Source: Tragulus kanchil
Taxonomy: Eukaryota > Chordata > Mammalia > Artiodactyla > Tragulidae
DNA length: 64,000 bases
Direction of reading: 5' to 3'
NCBI GenBank assembly: GCA_022376925.1
Contig: JAIOJX010000026.1
Location: 253,453,330 to 253,517,329 of the forward strand
In this document: positions 36,773-49,059 of the stretch, one piece after another
How the letters are laid out: the number at the start of each line of letters is the position of its first letter
Numbering within the stretch: position 1 is the first letter of the stretch
Position numbers and translations under genes: made by a program
Notes under the pieces: model-generated
Told to the model about the DNA's origin: nothing
What the model saw: only the letters and a program-made list of their open reading frames with translations
Database searches by the model: none

Positions 36773-36854
36773 AAAATTAAAAAAAAAAAATTAAACCCAT
36801 TACGTACTGAATTCATACAATAACCTTGCAAAGTCAACAGTCTACAGATGAACA

Positions 36855-36985
36855 GGTAGCAGAAATATTAAGTGGCTTGCCCAGGTGGGTACAATATTAT
36901 TAGAGCTGGAACTTGATCTTCCCTCTTTTGAGTCCAGACCTATGGTGTGCTTCATTCTACCACAGCTGCCTTAAATAACCAGGTG
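36855..36985 (+). mobile_element. MIR remnant (copy at about 38006-38137)
   Basis: AAGTGGCTTGCCCAGGTGGG, TAGAGCTGGAACTTGATCTT and GTGCTTCATTCTACCACAGC follow MIR order. The last part is repeated a third time at 39187 by duplication 13. Confidence 0.65.
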
Positions 36986-37668
36986 GGTCTGGGCTAATGG
37001 GACCTCCGAGAGAAGCTTGGGTTGAACTGAGTGTTCTAGCTATTTAGGAACTAAGGCATCACACTTAAAAAATATTCACTTACTATATATACAGTGCCAT
37101 CTATTATAAGATGCTAGGAATGCAAAAAGGGGCAAAAGTTCATAGAGTGGCTTTCTCCAAAGCATCTTCTGGTTTTCTTTCACCCATTATTATTGGAAAT
37201 CGTGTCCAATTTCCTTCCAGTCCTTTTTAATGTTTATATTTTCTTGGTACAAATGATTCTGCATATGATCTGACAGAATCCATTTTTATTCATTTAACAC
37301 TCTAAGAATTTAAGCATAATCTAAGCATCTAAATTTCACTATTTACTTACAATTTTGGTTGTTTCCACTTGCTTTCCATGACCAAAAATGCTATGAAGAA
37401 AAGCCTTACACATGAAAATTTCTGCTTATTTTTTTTTTTATATATTTCCAAATCCATATGTGGAATTATTGGATCAAAGAAGACAATGTTACCTACTCAG
37501 TGTTATCAGTACGCATTGCAACTACTTTCCAAAGGCGTTATACTGACCTATGCTTGCACTCTCATTGTTTGATTTAAGTCTCTCCTTACTATCTCATTAT
37601 TGGACTTTTGTTTGTTTACGTTTGCCTTTATAACTGGCAAAATGTTTTTTGATAAAAAATAAATTTAA

Positions 37669-37921
37669 GGGCTTCTCTGGTGGTCCAGTGGGTAAGGACA
37701 CCGCCTTGCAGTTCAAGGGACAATGGTTCGTTCCCTCGCCCAGGAAGATTCCATGTGCCGCAGAGCAGCTGGGCCAGTGTGTCCAATTATGAGCCAGTGC
37801 TCTGGAGCGCATGCGCCCAGAGCCGGTGCTCAGCAACAAGAGGCCACTGCGATGGGAGGCCCACACAGGCAGAAGAATAAAGATGGATGAAAATGGATAA
37901 ATAAAAAAACAATAAAAGAGG
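37669..37921 (+). mobile_element. CHR-type SINE (second copy through duplication 12)
   Basis: Same sequence and unit position as 36518-36772. It is not an independent insertion. Confidence 0.85.
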
Positions 37922-38086
37922 CCAAAATTAAAAAAAAAAAATTAAACCCATTACGTACTGAATTCATACAATAACCTTGCAAAGTCAACAGTCTACAGAT
38001 GAACAGGTAGCAGAAATATTAAGTGGCTTGCCCAGGTGGGTACAATATTATTAGAGCTGGAACTTGATCTTCCCTCTTTTGAGTCC

Positions 38087-40225
38087 AGACCTATGGTGTG
38101 CTTCATTCTACCACAGCTGCCCCTTAAATAACCAGGTGGGTCTGGGCTAATGGGACCTCCGAGAGAAGTTTGGAGAGGCTTCGTGGTTGGAGCGTCTAAT
38201 GATGACTCAAGGCTGTCCAAATGGCTTTGTTGCTTTGAAAAGCAAACATTACCTGAGTGTTTTGAAACAGAGTGAATATGTGATTAATTTCCATGTGCTG
38301 TTTCACTCTGCCACATGCACATTAAAAAGATCAAACAAGAAAAAGAATGTTTTTCAATAGTGCCTGAATGGTAGAGTATTTTAACTCAATTCAAGTCTAC
38401 AGAAGTAACACCAGTGGAAGTTGCTCATGCATATCTGAAGCAGAATGTGGCCTTTTGAATTCAGCCTATTAAACACAAGGAAATTCATAGTTAAAATTCC
38501 ACTCTTAGCTCTCCTGCCAAGATAGGAATGGCCCTGGCCATGAAACATGAAGGACAAGGCTGTCACAAGGCCTAGGAATCTGTTGGCATCCTAGAGCAGG
38601 GCGGGCAAGCTTCAGGAAGGTCTCACCGTCATTCTTCAAAAAGCCAGCTGGGTCAAAGTGTGTGCTTCATTGTTTAGTGTGGGAAGTCTGGTTTTGCTGC
38701 AGCATGGTGTGTGGAGAAGATGACAAATGCCACCCAGTAGGAGGCATTTGGATAACCCAGGTACCCATGTGGAAAGTCATCTTGGAAAAATAATTTGGGA
38801 CCATGTGACCTTTTAATGCTTAGCAAGAGTGAAGAAAAGGATCACCTAGTTGGGAGGCCACAGGCATGTAATATGGCCACGTCTGCCAGCCTGGCCTTCA
38901 CCGAGCAGGGCTCAGGGCAGAGTGCTTGTGCTTCGATCCTGCTGGAGTCTCCTGGGGTGAGAAGGTCCCCTGTGAGCAGAGCAGGAGGCTGAAGAGTGAG
39001 GTTTAACAGAACCCAGGAATGAGCTCACCTCCCCTAAATTACAAAATCTCCTTAATTTTTACTTGGACCACCACTGAATGAACTTTAAACACAAGCTCAG
39101 GGACTTCCCTGGTGGCCCAGCAGTTGAGGCCCTTAAATAACCAGGGTGGGTCTGGGGGCAATATTATGGGACCTTCCCTCTTTGAGAGACCTATGGTGTG
39201 CTTCATTCTACCACAGCTGCCTTAAATAACCAGGTGGGTCTGGGCTAATGGGACCTCCGAGAGAAGTTGAGAGGCTTCGTGGTTGGAGCGTCTAATGATG
39301 ACTCAAGGCTGTCCAAATGGCTTTGTTGCTTTGAAAAGCAAACATTACCTGAGTGTTTTGAAACAGAGTGAATATGTGATTAATTTCCATGTGCTGTTTC
39401 ACTCTGCCACATGCACATTAAAAAGATCAAACAAGAAAAAGAATGTTTTTCAATAGTGCCTGAATGGTAGAGTATTTTAACTCAATTCAAGTCTACAGAA
39501 GTAACACCAGTGGAAGTTGCTCATGCATATCTGAAGCAGAATGTGGCCTTTTGAATTCAGCCTATTAAACACAAGGAAATTCATAGTTAAAATTCCACTC
39601 TTAGCTCTCCTGCCAAGATAGGAATGGCCCTGGCCATGAAACATGAAGGACAAGGCTGTCACAAGGCCTAGGAATCTGTTGGCATCCTAGAGCAGGGCGG
39701 GCAAGCTTCAGGAAGGTCTCACCGTCATTCTTCAAAAAGCCAGCTGGGTCAAAGTGTGTGCTTCATTGTTTAGTGTGGGAAGTCTGGTTTTGCTGCAGCA
39801 TGGTGTGTGGAGAAGATGACAAATGCCACCCAGTAGGAGGCATTTGGATAACCCAGGTACCCATGTGGAAAGTCATCTTGGAAAAATAATTTGGGACCAT
39901 GTGACCTTTTAATGCTTAGCAAGAGTGAAGAAAAGGATCACCTAGTTGGGAGGCCACAGGCATGTAATATGGCCACGTCTGCCAGCCTGGCCTTCACCGA
40001 GCAGGGCTCAGGGCAGAGTGCTTGTGCTTCGATCCTGCTGGAGTCTCCTGGGGTGAGAAGGTCCCCTGTGAGCAGAGCAGGAGGCTGAAGAGTGAGGTTT
40101 AACAGAACCCAGGAATGAGCTCACCTCCCCTAAATTACAAAATCTCCTTAATTTTTACTTGGACCACCACTGAATGAACTTTAAACACAAGCTCAGGGAC
40201 TTCCCTGGTGGCCCAGCAGTTGAGG
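38087..40225. repeat. Direct duplication 13, unit about 1.04 kb
   Basis: Copies are 38087-39129 and 39187-40225. The offset changes from 1100 to 1096 after an indel (AAGTTTGGAGAGG versus AAGTTGAGAGG). It overlaps duplication 12 upstream and 14 downstream. Confidence 0.95.
39130..39186. other. Garbled junction of duplication 13
   Basis: These 57 bases mix phrases from 38031-38090 and 38120-38160 with insertions and deletions, for example CCAGGGTGGGTCTGGGGGC and ACCTTCCCTCTTTGAG. They look like an error-rich read of sequence that is clean elsewhere in the window. Confidence 0.8.
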
Positions 40226-42153
40226 ATTTGCTTTCCAATGTAAAGGATAGGGGTTTGACCCCTGGTCAGAGAACTAAGATTCCACATACCACAGGGCAAC
40301 AAGAGGAAAGAAAATGGTTTTTAATAAAATAAAAATATATGTTAAAAGGTGTCAACAGATCCCCAGTATCTAAGTCACCAAGCTAATGACTCTGAGTGCA
40401 GGCTGCAGAAAGAATGTCTTTCTACCATCACCGACTCCTTTTGGATAATTGCGAGAAAGGATAGCTTCTTCAAGCATTCAGATCATCTCCTCTGGAGGCT
40501 TCTGTAGAGATGAAGCTGCTTTGGTCCATCCTTCTGAGCTAAGAAGGCGATTTAGAATCACCCTGCCTTTAAGGAGAAAAGCTGCAAACAGCAGGATGTG
40601 TTTGTAGGGATGCAGAGAAATGAACAGCTCTCCAGGTCCCAGGTTCTGTGACCAGATTTTAATTTTAATCAGTGAGGAGTCCTGAAAGAACCGTAACAGA
40701 AAACCGCTGGGAAGTGGGATTGATTTCAAAGTCAGAGCAGTGACATCTTCACTCCATCAACATATTTTCATAGCCTGTGCCTGAAAGGCCAGGCAATAAA
40801 TATGCATAGCATCCAGACCTCTGCCTGGAGCGGGGCTCTTGTTTTGTGGGTGGCATTTGAGAGAAGGCATGCTGAGTTGAGTGCCAGGGGCATTTTCCAG
40901 TAGTCTAGTCTAAATGGCTATTTTCTCTGACATGAGGAGGATGTTTTCTGTCACCGCCAAATATTACACAGTGTGATAGCATTGTTTCCAAGGCTCACAG
41001 CCTCGATGACAGTTTCTTGGAAAAATAATTTGGGACCATGTGACCTTTTAATGCTTAGCAAGAGTGAAGAAAAGGATCACCTAGTTGGGAGGCCACAGGC
41101 ATGTAATATGGCCACGTCTGCCAGCCTGGCCTTCACCGAGCAGGGCTCAGGGCAGAGTGCTTGTGCTTCGATCCTGCTGGAGTCTCCTGGGGTGAGAAGG
41201 TCCCCTGTGAGCAGAGCAGGAGGCTGAAGAGTGAGGTTTAACAGAACCCAGGAATGAGCTCACCTCCCCTAAATTACAAAATCTCCTTAATTTTTACTTG
41301 GACCACCACTGAATGAACTTTAAACACAAGCTCAGGGACTTCCCTGGTGGCCCAGCAGTTGAGGATTTGCTTTCCAATGTAAAGGATAGGGGTTTGACCC
41401 CTGGTCAGAGAACTAAGATTCCACATACCACAGGGCAACAAGAGGAAAGAAAATGGTTTTTAATAAAATAAAAATATATGTTAAAAAGGTGACAACAGAT
41501 CCCCAGTATCTAAGTCACCAAGCTAATGACTCTGAGTGCAGGCTGCAGAAAGAATGTCTTTCTACCATCACCGACTCCTTTTGGATAATTGCGAGAAAGG
41601 ATAGCTTCTTCAAGCATTCAGATCATCTCCTCTGGAGGCTTCTGTAGAGATGAAGCTGCTTTGGTCCATCCTTCTGAGCTAAGAAGGCGATTTAGAATCA
41701 CCCTGCCTTTAAGGAGAAAAGCTGCAAACAGCAGGATGTGTTTGTAGGGATGCAGAGAAATGAACAGCTCTCCAGGTCCCAGGTTCTGTGACCAGATTTT
41801 AATTTTAATCAGTGAGGAGTCCTGAAAGAACCGTAACAGAAAACCGCTGGGAAGTGGGATTGATTTCAAAGTCAGAGCAGTGACATCTTCACTCCATCAA
41901 CATATTTTCATAGCCTGTGCCTGAAAGGCCAGGCAATAAATATGCATAGCATCCAGACCTCTGCCTGGAGCGGGGCTCTTGTTTTGTGGGTGGCATTTGA
42001 GAGAAGGCATGCTGAGTTGAGTGCCAGGGGCATTTTCCAGTAGTCTAGTCTAAATGGCTATTTTCTCTGACATGAGGAGGATGTTTTCTGTCACCGCCAA
42101 ATATTACACAGTGTGATAGCATTGTTTCCAAGGCTCACAGCCTCGATGACAGT
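39876..42153. repeat. Direct duplication 14, unit about 1.14 kb
   Basis: Copies are 39876-41014 and 41015-42153 and abut exactly. There is one A-run and base difference near 40343/41482 (TTAAAAGGTGTC versus TTAAAAAGGTGAC). The segment 39876-40225 exists three times because of overlap with duplication 13. Confidence 0.95.
40196..40340 (+). mobile_element. CHR-type SINE, short form (copies at 39100-39129 partial and 41336-41480)
   Basis: GGGACTTCCCTGGTGGCCCA, GACCCCTGGTCAGAGAACTA and AGATTCCACATACCACAGGG end in a T/A-rich tail. The three occurrences are explained by duplications 13 and 14. Confidence 0.85.
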
Positions 42154-42406
42154 CAAGCAGGCAAGAGGATGCAGGCGGGGCTGGGGAGGACTCACTGCTC
42201 CGCCACTGGGCCAGGCCAGAAGGCGGAGCCAGGGAGGAGCCACCCTCATTCTGTCCCCTGTTGTATTTGGAAGGCTTTCCTCCCGGATTTTTACTACTGG
42301 GTGGTCCTCTGCACCTCCCGCTACATTCCAAATATTTCCAGCCTCTCTGAGAAGTGGCAGTTCTACCCAAGGAGCCAACCCCCCTGGAGGTTGGGTAGCT
42401 CTGGTG
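42154..42406. other. Unique GC-richer spacer, nothing recognised
   Basis: Overlapping ORFs of 83-162 codons on both strands run through here. None has a recognisable domain. The longest (42104-42592, minus) also crosses two duplication units, so I regard it as chance. Confidence 0.4.
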
Positions 42407-44637
42407 CTGGCTGTCCCTAGGGCACAGCATTCCTTTGTGTTTTTCCCCTCCACTGGCTTTGAAGTCAGTTGGAACAAGATAGAACTGTGAGCCTGAATTC
42501 CAAGGTTCGGGGTACAGTGGGTTTTCCTTTGCAGCCCTTTCTGTTTGGATGCTTGGTGGTCTCCAACTTTTTGGATGACTCACCAGAATCAATCAAAGAT
42601 ATTAAGCAGATACTCCCATGCATTATTTATTTATAGATAAGCATGCGTCTTAAAGTGAAACAATATTAAGTTCTTTGTTTTGTTGATGGCACAAAAATTG
42701 TTTTTGCTTTGACCATGCTATTAATGTTGTATGCTCATTTTATGTTTATATGCCTCACTTGGAAAGTTTGCATTTCCACTTGGTGATTTGATTCGTATCA
42801 TCTAAGCATAGTTTATTTTGATACCTGATCAGTGACAATTGTAGCTAAAAGCAATGCTTCTAAGATATGCACACTGTTGTCTGTAATGTCTCCATCCAGA
42901 TGTGTTTTGGGGCACATCCACCAACTAGGCAAAGATGCTGTTGGAATTTAATTTTTTGAAATTCCACCTTTTTGGGGGGGCTTTAACCAATTGCTCTCAA
43001 AATTGAACGAAAATGTGCTTTCCATTGGCCAAACCCAGAGAAAGTCAGAATGCAAGGAAGCCTTGGTGAAGCATCATTGTTTGCAGATAGGAGAGAGAGA
43101 GAGAGAGAGATATGTTCAAAGCTCTCTGAAATTATACATTTGAAAGGTTTTAAAAATAATTGTTTCAGTCCCACTTTCAAGTTTTTAAAATGTTTTTATC
43201 AGAATTTTAACATTGTTTTCAGAAACGATTTAAACAGTGATAGAAACAGTTCTAAATATCCATTCCAACTGTCCTCTCCATACATAGCATGAAGTTCTTT
43301 TGATCCATCACTTTCTCATCTGGTAGGAAGGTATCAGCGTTTCCTGGCTCCACGGTTTTGGTGTCTTTATCGACGCAGACCTCACCACTAGGCTGCATAT
43401 TCCAACAGCTTCTTGTCACCAAAGAAAGTTTCAGAAAATGTTTTTCACACAGAAGGGTGGCAGAGGAGGGTCATCTCACCTGATGAACTGGTCTGGGCTG
43501 TGTCTGTTGGATGGGACTGCCTTTTAGGAACAAACCTGGCTGTCCCAGGGCACAGCATTTTTGGAGGGAGTCAGTTGGAACAGAACTGTGAGCCTGAATT
43601 CCAAGGTTCGGGGTACAGTGGGTTTTCCTTTGCAGCCCTTTCTGTTTGGATGCTTGGTGGTCTCCAACTTTTTGGATGACTCACCAGAATCAATCAAAGA
43701 TATTAAGCAGATACTCCCATGCATTATTTATTTATAGATAAGCATGCGTCTTAAAGTGAAACAATATTAAGTTCTTTGTTTTGTTGATGGCACAAAAATT
43801 GTTTTTGCTTTGACCATGCTATTAATGTTGTATGCTCATTTTATGTTTATATGCCTCACTTGGAAAGTTTGCATTTCCACTTGGTGATTTGATTCGTATC
43901 ATCTAAGCATAGTTTATTTTGATACCTGATCAGTGACAATTGTAGCTAAAAGCAATGCTTCTAAGATATGCACACTGTTGTCTGTAATGTCTCCATCCAG
44001 ATGTGTTTTGGGGCACATCCACCAACTAGGCAAAGATGCTGTTGGAATTTAATTTTTTGAAATTCCACCTTTTTGGGGGGGCTTTAACCAATTGCTCTCA
44101 AAATTGAACGAAAATGTGCTTTCCATTGGCCAAACCCAGAGAAAGTCAGAATGCAAGGAAGCCTTGGTGAAGCATCATTGTTTGCAGATAGGAGAGAGAG
44201 AGAGAGAGAGATATGTTCAAAGCTCTCTGAAATTATACATTTGAAAGGTTTTAAAAATAATTGTTTCAGTCCCACTTTCAAGTTTTTAAAATGTTTTTAT
44301 CAGAATTTTAACATTGTTTTCAGAAACGATTTAAACAGTGATAGAAACAGTTCTAAATATCCATTCCAACTGTCCTCTCCATACATAGCATGAAGTTCTT
44401 TTGATCCATCACTTTCTCATCTGGTAGGAAGGTATCAGCGTTTCCTGGCTCCACGGTTTTGGTGTCTTTATCGACGCAGACCTCACCACTAGGCTGCATA
44501 TTCCAACAGCTTCTTGTCACCAAAGAAAGTTTCAGAAAATGTTTTTCACACAGAAGGGTGGCAGAGGAGGGTCATCTCACCTGATGAACTGGTCTGGGCT
44601 GTGTCTGTTGGATGGGACTGCCTTTTAGGAACAAACC
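42407..44637. repeat. Direct duplication 15, unit about 1.10-1.13 kb
   Basis: Copies are 42407-43535 and 43536-44637. The first 45 bases of copy 2 correspond to 74 bases of copy 1, with deletions that remove the CCTCCACTGGC region. After that the offset is a constant 1101. Confidence 0.94.
43091..43110. repeat. (GA)10 microsatellite (copy at 44192-44211)
   Basis: A pure GA run of the same length in both copies of duplication 15. Confidence 0.85.
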
Positions 44638-44785
44638 AGGCAAACTGCTGGAAACAAGTGAATCAGTCTAAGCTCCTACAAGTAACTGCTGGTGCATGTG
44701 GATGGGGTAATTGAGGAGATTTTAATAAAGATGACCTATTATATTTATTATATTATGTTACACTATAATAAAAACCAACAGGAAA
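44638..44785. other. AT-rich spacer, nothing recognised
   Basis: It contains a TTATATTTATTATATTATGT tract near 44738. Confidence 0.4.
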
Positions 44786-45199
44786 GCAGCTAGCAACAGC
44801 AGAGAGAGCCTTTCTCCCTTCCCCTGTGCCAGGAGTCCAGGGAGGGAGCAGTAACCCAAGCCAGAAAGAACTATGGTTCTAGCACAGGGAGCCGTGGTCT
44901 GCCCCTGTGATTCCGGTAGAGAGACTGTCTCAGTTTGCTCAGAATGCCCTCACAAAGGGATATGGTTGAGCCACTTAAACAATGAAAATAATTTTCTCAC
45001 AATTCTAAAGGTTAGAAGTCAGAGATCAAGGTGCTGGCAGTGTTGGCTTCTCCTGAGGTATCTCTCCTTAGTTTATAGATGGCTCTCTTCTCCTTGTCTC
45101 TTTACATGGTATTCCCTTTGGGTGCATATTTCTGTCTAAATCTCTTCTTCTTAGAAGGACATCAATCATATTTGATTAGGGCCTACCCTATGCTATGGT

Positions 45200-45409
45200 A
45201 CGTTGCTTCGGTCTTCAGTAGGGTCTGACTGTTTGCGACCCTATGCACTGTAACCTTCCAGGCTCCTCTGTCCATGGGATTCCCCGGGCAAGAATACTAG
45301 AGTGGGTTACCATGTCCTCCTCCAGGGGATCTTCCTGACCCAGGGATGGAACCCAAGTCTCTTGTGTCTCCTGCATTGGCAGGCAGGTTCTTTTCCACTA
45401 ATGTGACCC
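45200..45409 (-). mobile_element. Bov-tA SINE, antisense (copy at about 46332-46541)
   Basis: GTCTGACTGTTTGCGACCCT, GGCAAGAATACTAGAGTGGG and TCCTGCATTGGCAGGCAGGT on the + strand. Confidence 0.9.
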
Positions 45410-45439
45410 TTATTGTAAATTTAATTACCTCTCTGATGA

Positions 45440-45645
45440 GTGACTTAGTTGCAAAGTTGCATCTGACCCTTTGTGGCCCAATGAACTGTAGCCCATAAGG
45501 TTCCTCTGTCCATGGGATTTCCCAGGCAAGAGTACTGGAGTAGGTTGTCATTTCCTTCTGCAGGAGATCTTCCAACCCAGGGATCGAACTTGGGTCTCCT
45601 GCATTGCAGGCAGATTCTTTACCACTGAGCCACCAGGGGAACCCC
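45440..45645 (-). mobile_element. Bov-tA SINE, antisense (copy at about 46572-46779)
   Basis: GCATCTGACCCTTTGTGGCC, GGCAAGAGTACTGGAGTAGG and TTTACCACTGAGCCACCAGG on the + strand. The copy at 46572-46779 differs at several substitutions, unlike the rest of the unit. Confidence 0.9.
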
Positions 45646-46878
45646 AATTCCCTCTGTAAAGGCTAGTTTTTTAAACACAGTTTACATGCTGAGGCCCAGG
45701 GGCATAGGCCTTCATGTATAGATTTAGTGGGGACAGAATTCAACCCGTGGTGGTGACACTGTCAGTCTGTGGGCCACGGGGAAGAATCCTGGACAATAGA
45801 CCGTGATCAGTCTTCCATCCAGCCAACTGGTTGCAGCTACCTCACCCTGACCAACTCTCGAAGAAGCTGGAAGCATGGCAGCCTATGTGACACCACCCAG
45901 TCTTCCATCCAGCCAACTGCGATGCAGCTAGCAACAGCAGAGAGAGCCTTTCTCCCTTCCCTGTGCCAGGAGTCCAGGGAGGAGCAGTAACCAAGCCAGA
46001 AAGAACTATGGTTCTAGCACAGGAGCCGTGGTCTGCCCCTGTGATTCCGTAGAGAGACTGTCTCAGTTTGCTCAGAATGCCCTCACAAAGGGATATGGTT
46101 GAGCCACTTAAACAATGAAAATAATTTTCTCACAATTCTAAAGGTTAGAAGTCAGAGATCAAGGTGCTGGCAGTGTTGGCTTCTCCTGAGGTATCTCTCC
46201 TTAGTTTATAGATGGCTCTCTTCTCCTTGTCTCTTTACATGGTATTCCCTTTGGGTGCATATTTCTGTCTAAATCTCTTCTTCTTAGAAGGACATCAATC
46301 ATATTTGATTAGGGCCTACCCTATGCTATGGTACGTTGCTTCGGTCTTCAGTAGGGTCTGACTGTTTGCGACCCTATGCACTGTAACCTTCCAGGCTCCT
46401 CTGTCCATGGGATTCCCCGGGCAAGAATACTAGAGTGGGTTACCATGTCCTCCTCCAGGGGATCTTCCTGACCCAGGGATGGAACCCAAGTCTCTTGTGT
46501 CTCCTGCATTGGCAGGCAGGTTCTTTTCCACTAATGTGACCCTTATTGTAAATTTAATTACCTCTCTGATGAGTGACTTAGTTGCAAAGTTGCATCTGAC
46601 CCTTTGTGGCCCAATGAACTGTAGCCCATAAGGTTCCTCTGTCCATGGGATTTCCCAGGCAAGAGTACTGGAGTGGGTTGGCATTTCCTTCTCCAGGAGA
46701 TCTTTCCAACCCAGGGATCGAACTTGGGTCTCCTGCATTGCAGGTGGATTCTTTACCACTGAGCTACCAGGGGAACCCCAATTCCCTCTGTAAAGGCTAG
46801 TTTTTTAAACACAGTTTACATGCTGAGGCCCAGGGGCATAGGCCTTCATGTATAGATTTAGTGGGGACAGAATTCAAC

Positions 46879-49059
46879 CCGTGGTGGTGACACTGTCAGT
46901 CTGTGGGCCACGGGGAAGAATCCTGGACAATAGACCGTGATCAGTCTTCCATCCAGCCAACTGGTTGCAGCTACCTCACCCTGACCAACTCTCGAAGAAG
47001 CTGGAAGCATGGCAGCCTATGTGACACCACCCTGAAGGTCAGCCACTTGAGACACAGAGTTACAAAGAGTAATCTGGAGGAGTAGACAGAGAACACCTGG
47101 CTCACAGTGCTGAATTTAGAAAACAGATGTCATTGACCTATAGAGTTATAAATAATTTAACAAAGAAGCCAGATAAACCAGTGTATTTGGCTTTGTGGAT
47201 TGCAAAAGAGATGCCAGTTTTAGAGAACAGCTGTTATAAAGCTCAGCTTTATGGAAACAGTTTGAAACTCGTGCACAGCACTAGTGCTCATGAGAATTAG
47301 AAAAAGACATCCCTGTGGGCAGACACATTGGTGGGAAAAAAAACTTCAGCTGAACCGAGCGGTCCTTGTGGTGAGCTTGCCATTCACTGCCCTCAGCCAA
47401 ACACTCTCCGCATGGCCCTGTGCAGTCACCCTTACCAAGGACTCACATTCAGGGTCTCCTTGCCCTGGGGCCCCTCATTCCAGCTCTTAATCATGAAGAA
47501 CCAGAAGGATGAAATCTGATGTCCCGTCTGCTACACCCTGCAAAATGGCGTCCTTATAGTGCACATGGGAAGAAGTAGTAAGCTGTAGAAAAGTTCCAGT
47601 CTGTCAACTGGCTGTTTTATTAAATCAATCAAGTCCCCTTTGCTGGCAGTTTCTGGGTGACTTGAACTTAAATAACTATTTGGTGAATCTTCTGTCTAAA
47701 GGGAGCCATTAGTGTTGTTTAGATAATTGCCCCTTGTTAGTACTTGGGTCACCCCATTTTAAAAGTTTGGGATTACTAACAAACAATGAGGTTCGTATGA
47801 TTATTGAATTATTCATAAGACAGAATGCAGCTTTTGGTGAGAAAGTGGTGCTCTTCACAACTCAAGGGGCACTATTTGCACAGTCGATGTAGATTTGTAT
47901 GTTTATTTTTACAATTTTATGACAGACAGTGGTACAGAGTTCTAAGAACTGGATACCTCCTGCATTGCACCGTGGTGGTGACACTGTCAGTCTGTGGGCC
48001 ATGGGGAAGAATCCTGGACAATAGACCGTGATCAGTCTTCCATCCAGCCAACTGGTTGCAGCTACCTCACCCTGACCAACTCTCGAAGAAGCTGGAAGCA
48101 TGGCAGCCTATGTGACACCACCCTGAAGGTCAGCCACTTGAGACACAGAGTTACAAAGAGTAATCTGGAGGAGTAGACAGAGAACACCTGGCTCACAGTG
48201 CTGAATTTAGAAAACAGATGTCATTGACCTATAGAGTTATAAATAATTTAACAAAGAAGCCAGATAAACCAGTGTATTTGGCTTTGTGGATTGCAAAAGA
48301 GATGCCAGTTTTAGAGAACAGCTGTTATAAAGCTCAGCTTTATGGAAACAGTTTGAAACTCGTGCACAGCACTAGTGCTCATGAGAATTAGAAAAAGACA
48401 TCCCTGTGGGCAGACACATTGGTGGGAAAAAAAACTTCAGCTGAACCGAGCGGTCCTTGTGGTGAGCTTGCCATTCACTGCCCTCAGCCAAACACTCTCC
48501 GCATGGCCCTGTGCAGTCACCCTTACCAAGGACTCACATTCAGGGTCTCCTTGCCCTGGGGCCCCTCATTCCAGCTCTTAATCATGAAGAACCAGAAGGA
48601 TGAAATCTGATGTCCCGTCTGCTACACCCTGCAAAATGGCGTCCTTATAGTGCACATGGGAAGAAGTAGTAAGCTGTAGAAAAGTTCCAGTCTGTCAACT
48701 GGCTGTTTTATTAAATCAATCAAGTCCCCTTTGCTGGCAGTTTCTGGGTGACTTGAACTTAAATAACTATTTGGTGAATCTTCTGTCTAAAGGGAGCCAT
48801 TAGTGTTGTTTAGATAATTGCCCCTTGTTAGTACTTGGGTCACCCCATTTTAAAAGTTTGGGATTACTAACAAACAATGAGGTTCGTATGATTATTGAAT
48901 TATTCATAAGACAGAATGCAGCTTTTGGTGAGAAAGTGGTGCTCTTCACAACTCAAGGGGCACTATTTGCACAGTCGATGTAGATTTGTATGTTTATTTT
49001 TACAATTTTATGACAGACAGTGGTACAGAGTTCTAAGAACTGGATACCTCCTGCATTGC
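46879..49059. repeat. Direct duplication 17, unit about 1.09 kb
   Basis: Copies are 46879-47968 and 47970-49059, offset 1091. One base differs near the start (GGCCACGGGG versus GGCCATGGGG). The segment 46879-47032 also ends duplication 16, so it exists three times (about 45745, 46879 and 47970). Confidence 0.95.

Larger units (their letters stand above)
35870..38168. repeat. Direct duplication 12, unit about 1.15 kb
   Basis: Copies are 35870-37015 and 37021-38168, offset 1151. One small indel is seen (CTGCCTTAA versus CTGCCCCTTAA). The doubled ORFs at 36218/37369, 36446/37597 and 36529/37680 are the same sequences. Confidence 0.95.
44930..45745 (+). mobile_element. Ancient repeat split by two antisense SINEs
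   Basis: CTCAGTTTGCTCAGAATGCC, TCTCACAATTCTAAAGGTTA, AGATCAAGGTGCTGGCAGTG and, at the far end, GGGGACAGAATTCAACCC follow a common old mammalian repeat that I cannot name safely. AATTACCTCTCTG before and AATTCCCTCTGTA after the second SINE look like its target-site duplication. Confidence 0.5.
44786..47032. repeat. Direct duplication 16, unit about 1.11 kb
   Basis: Copies are 44786-45898 and 45924-47032. The spacer 45899-45923 repeats the AGTCTTCCATCCAGCCAACTG phrase of 45810-45830. The first ~120 bases of copy 2 contain at least four one-base homopolymer contractions (CCCC to CCC, GGG to GG, CCC to CC, GG to G). Confidence 0.95.

Noticed and set aside
42104..42592. 162-codon minus-strand ORF as a gene
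   Set aside because: It crosses the end of duplication 14 and the start of duplication 15, overlaps other ORFs on both strands and shows no domain.
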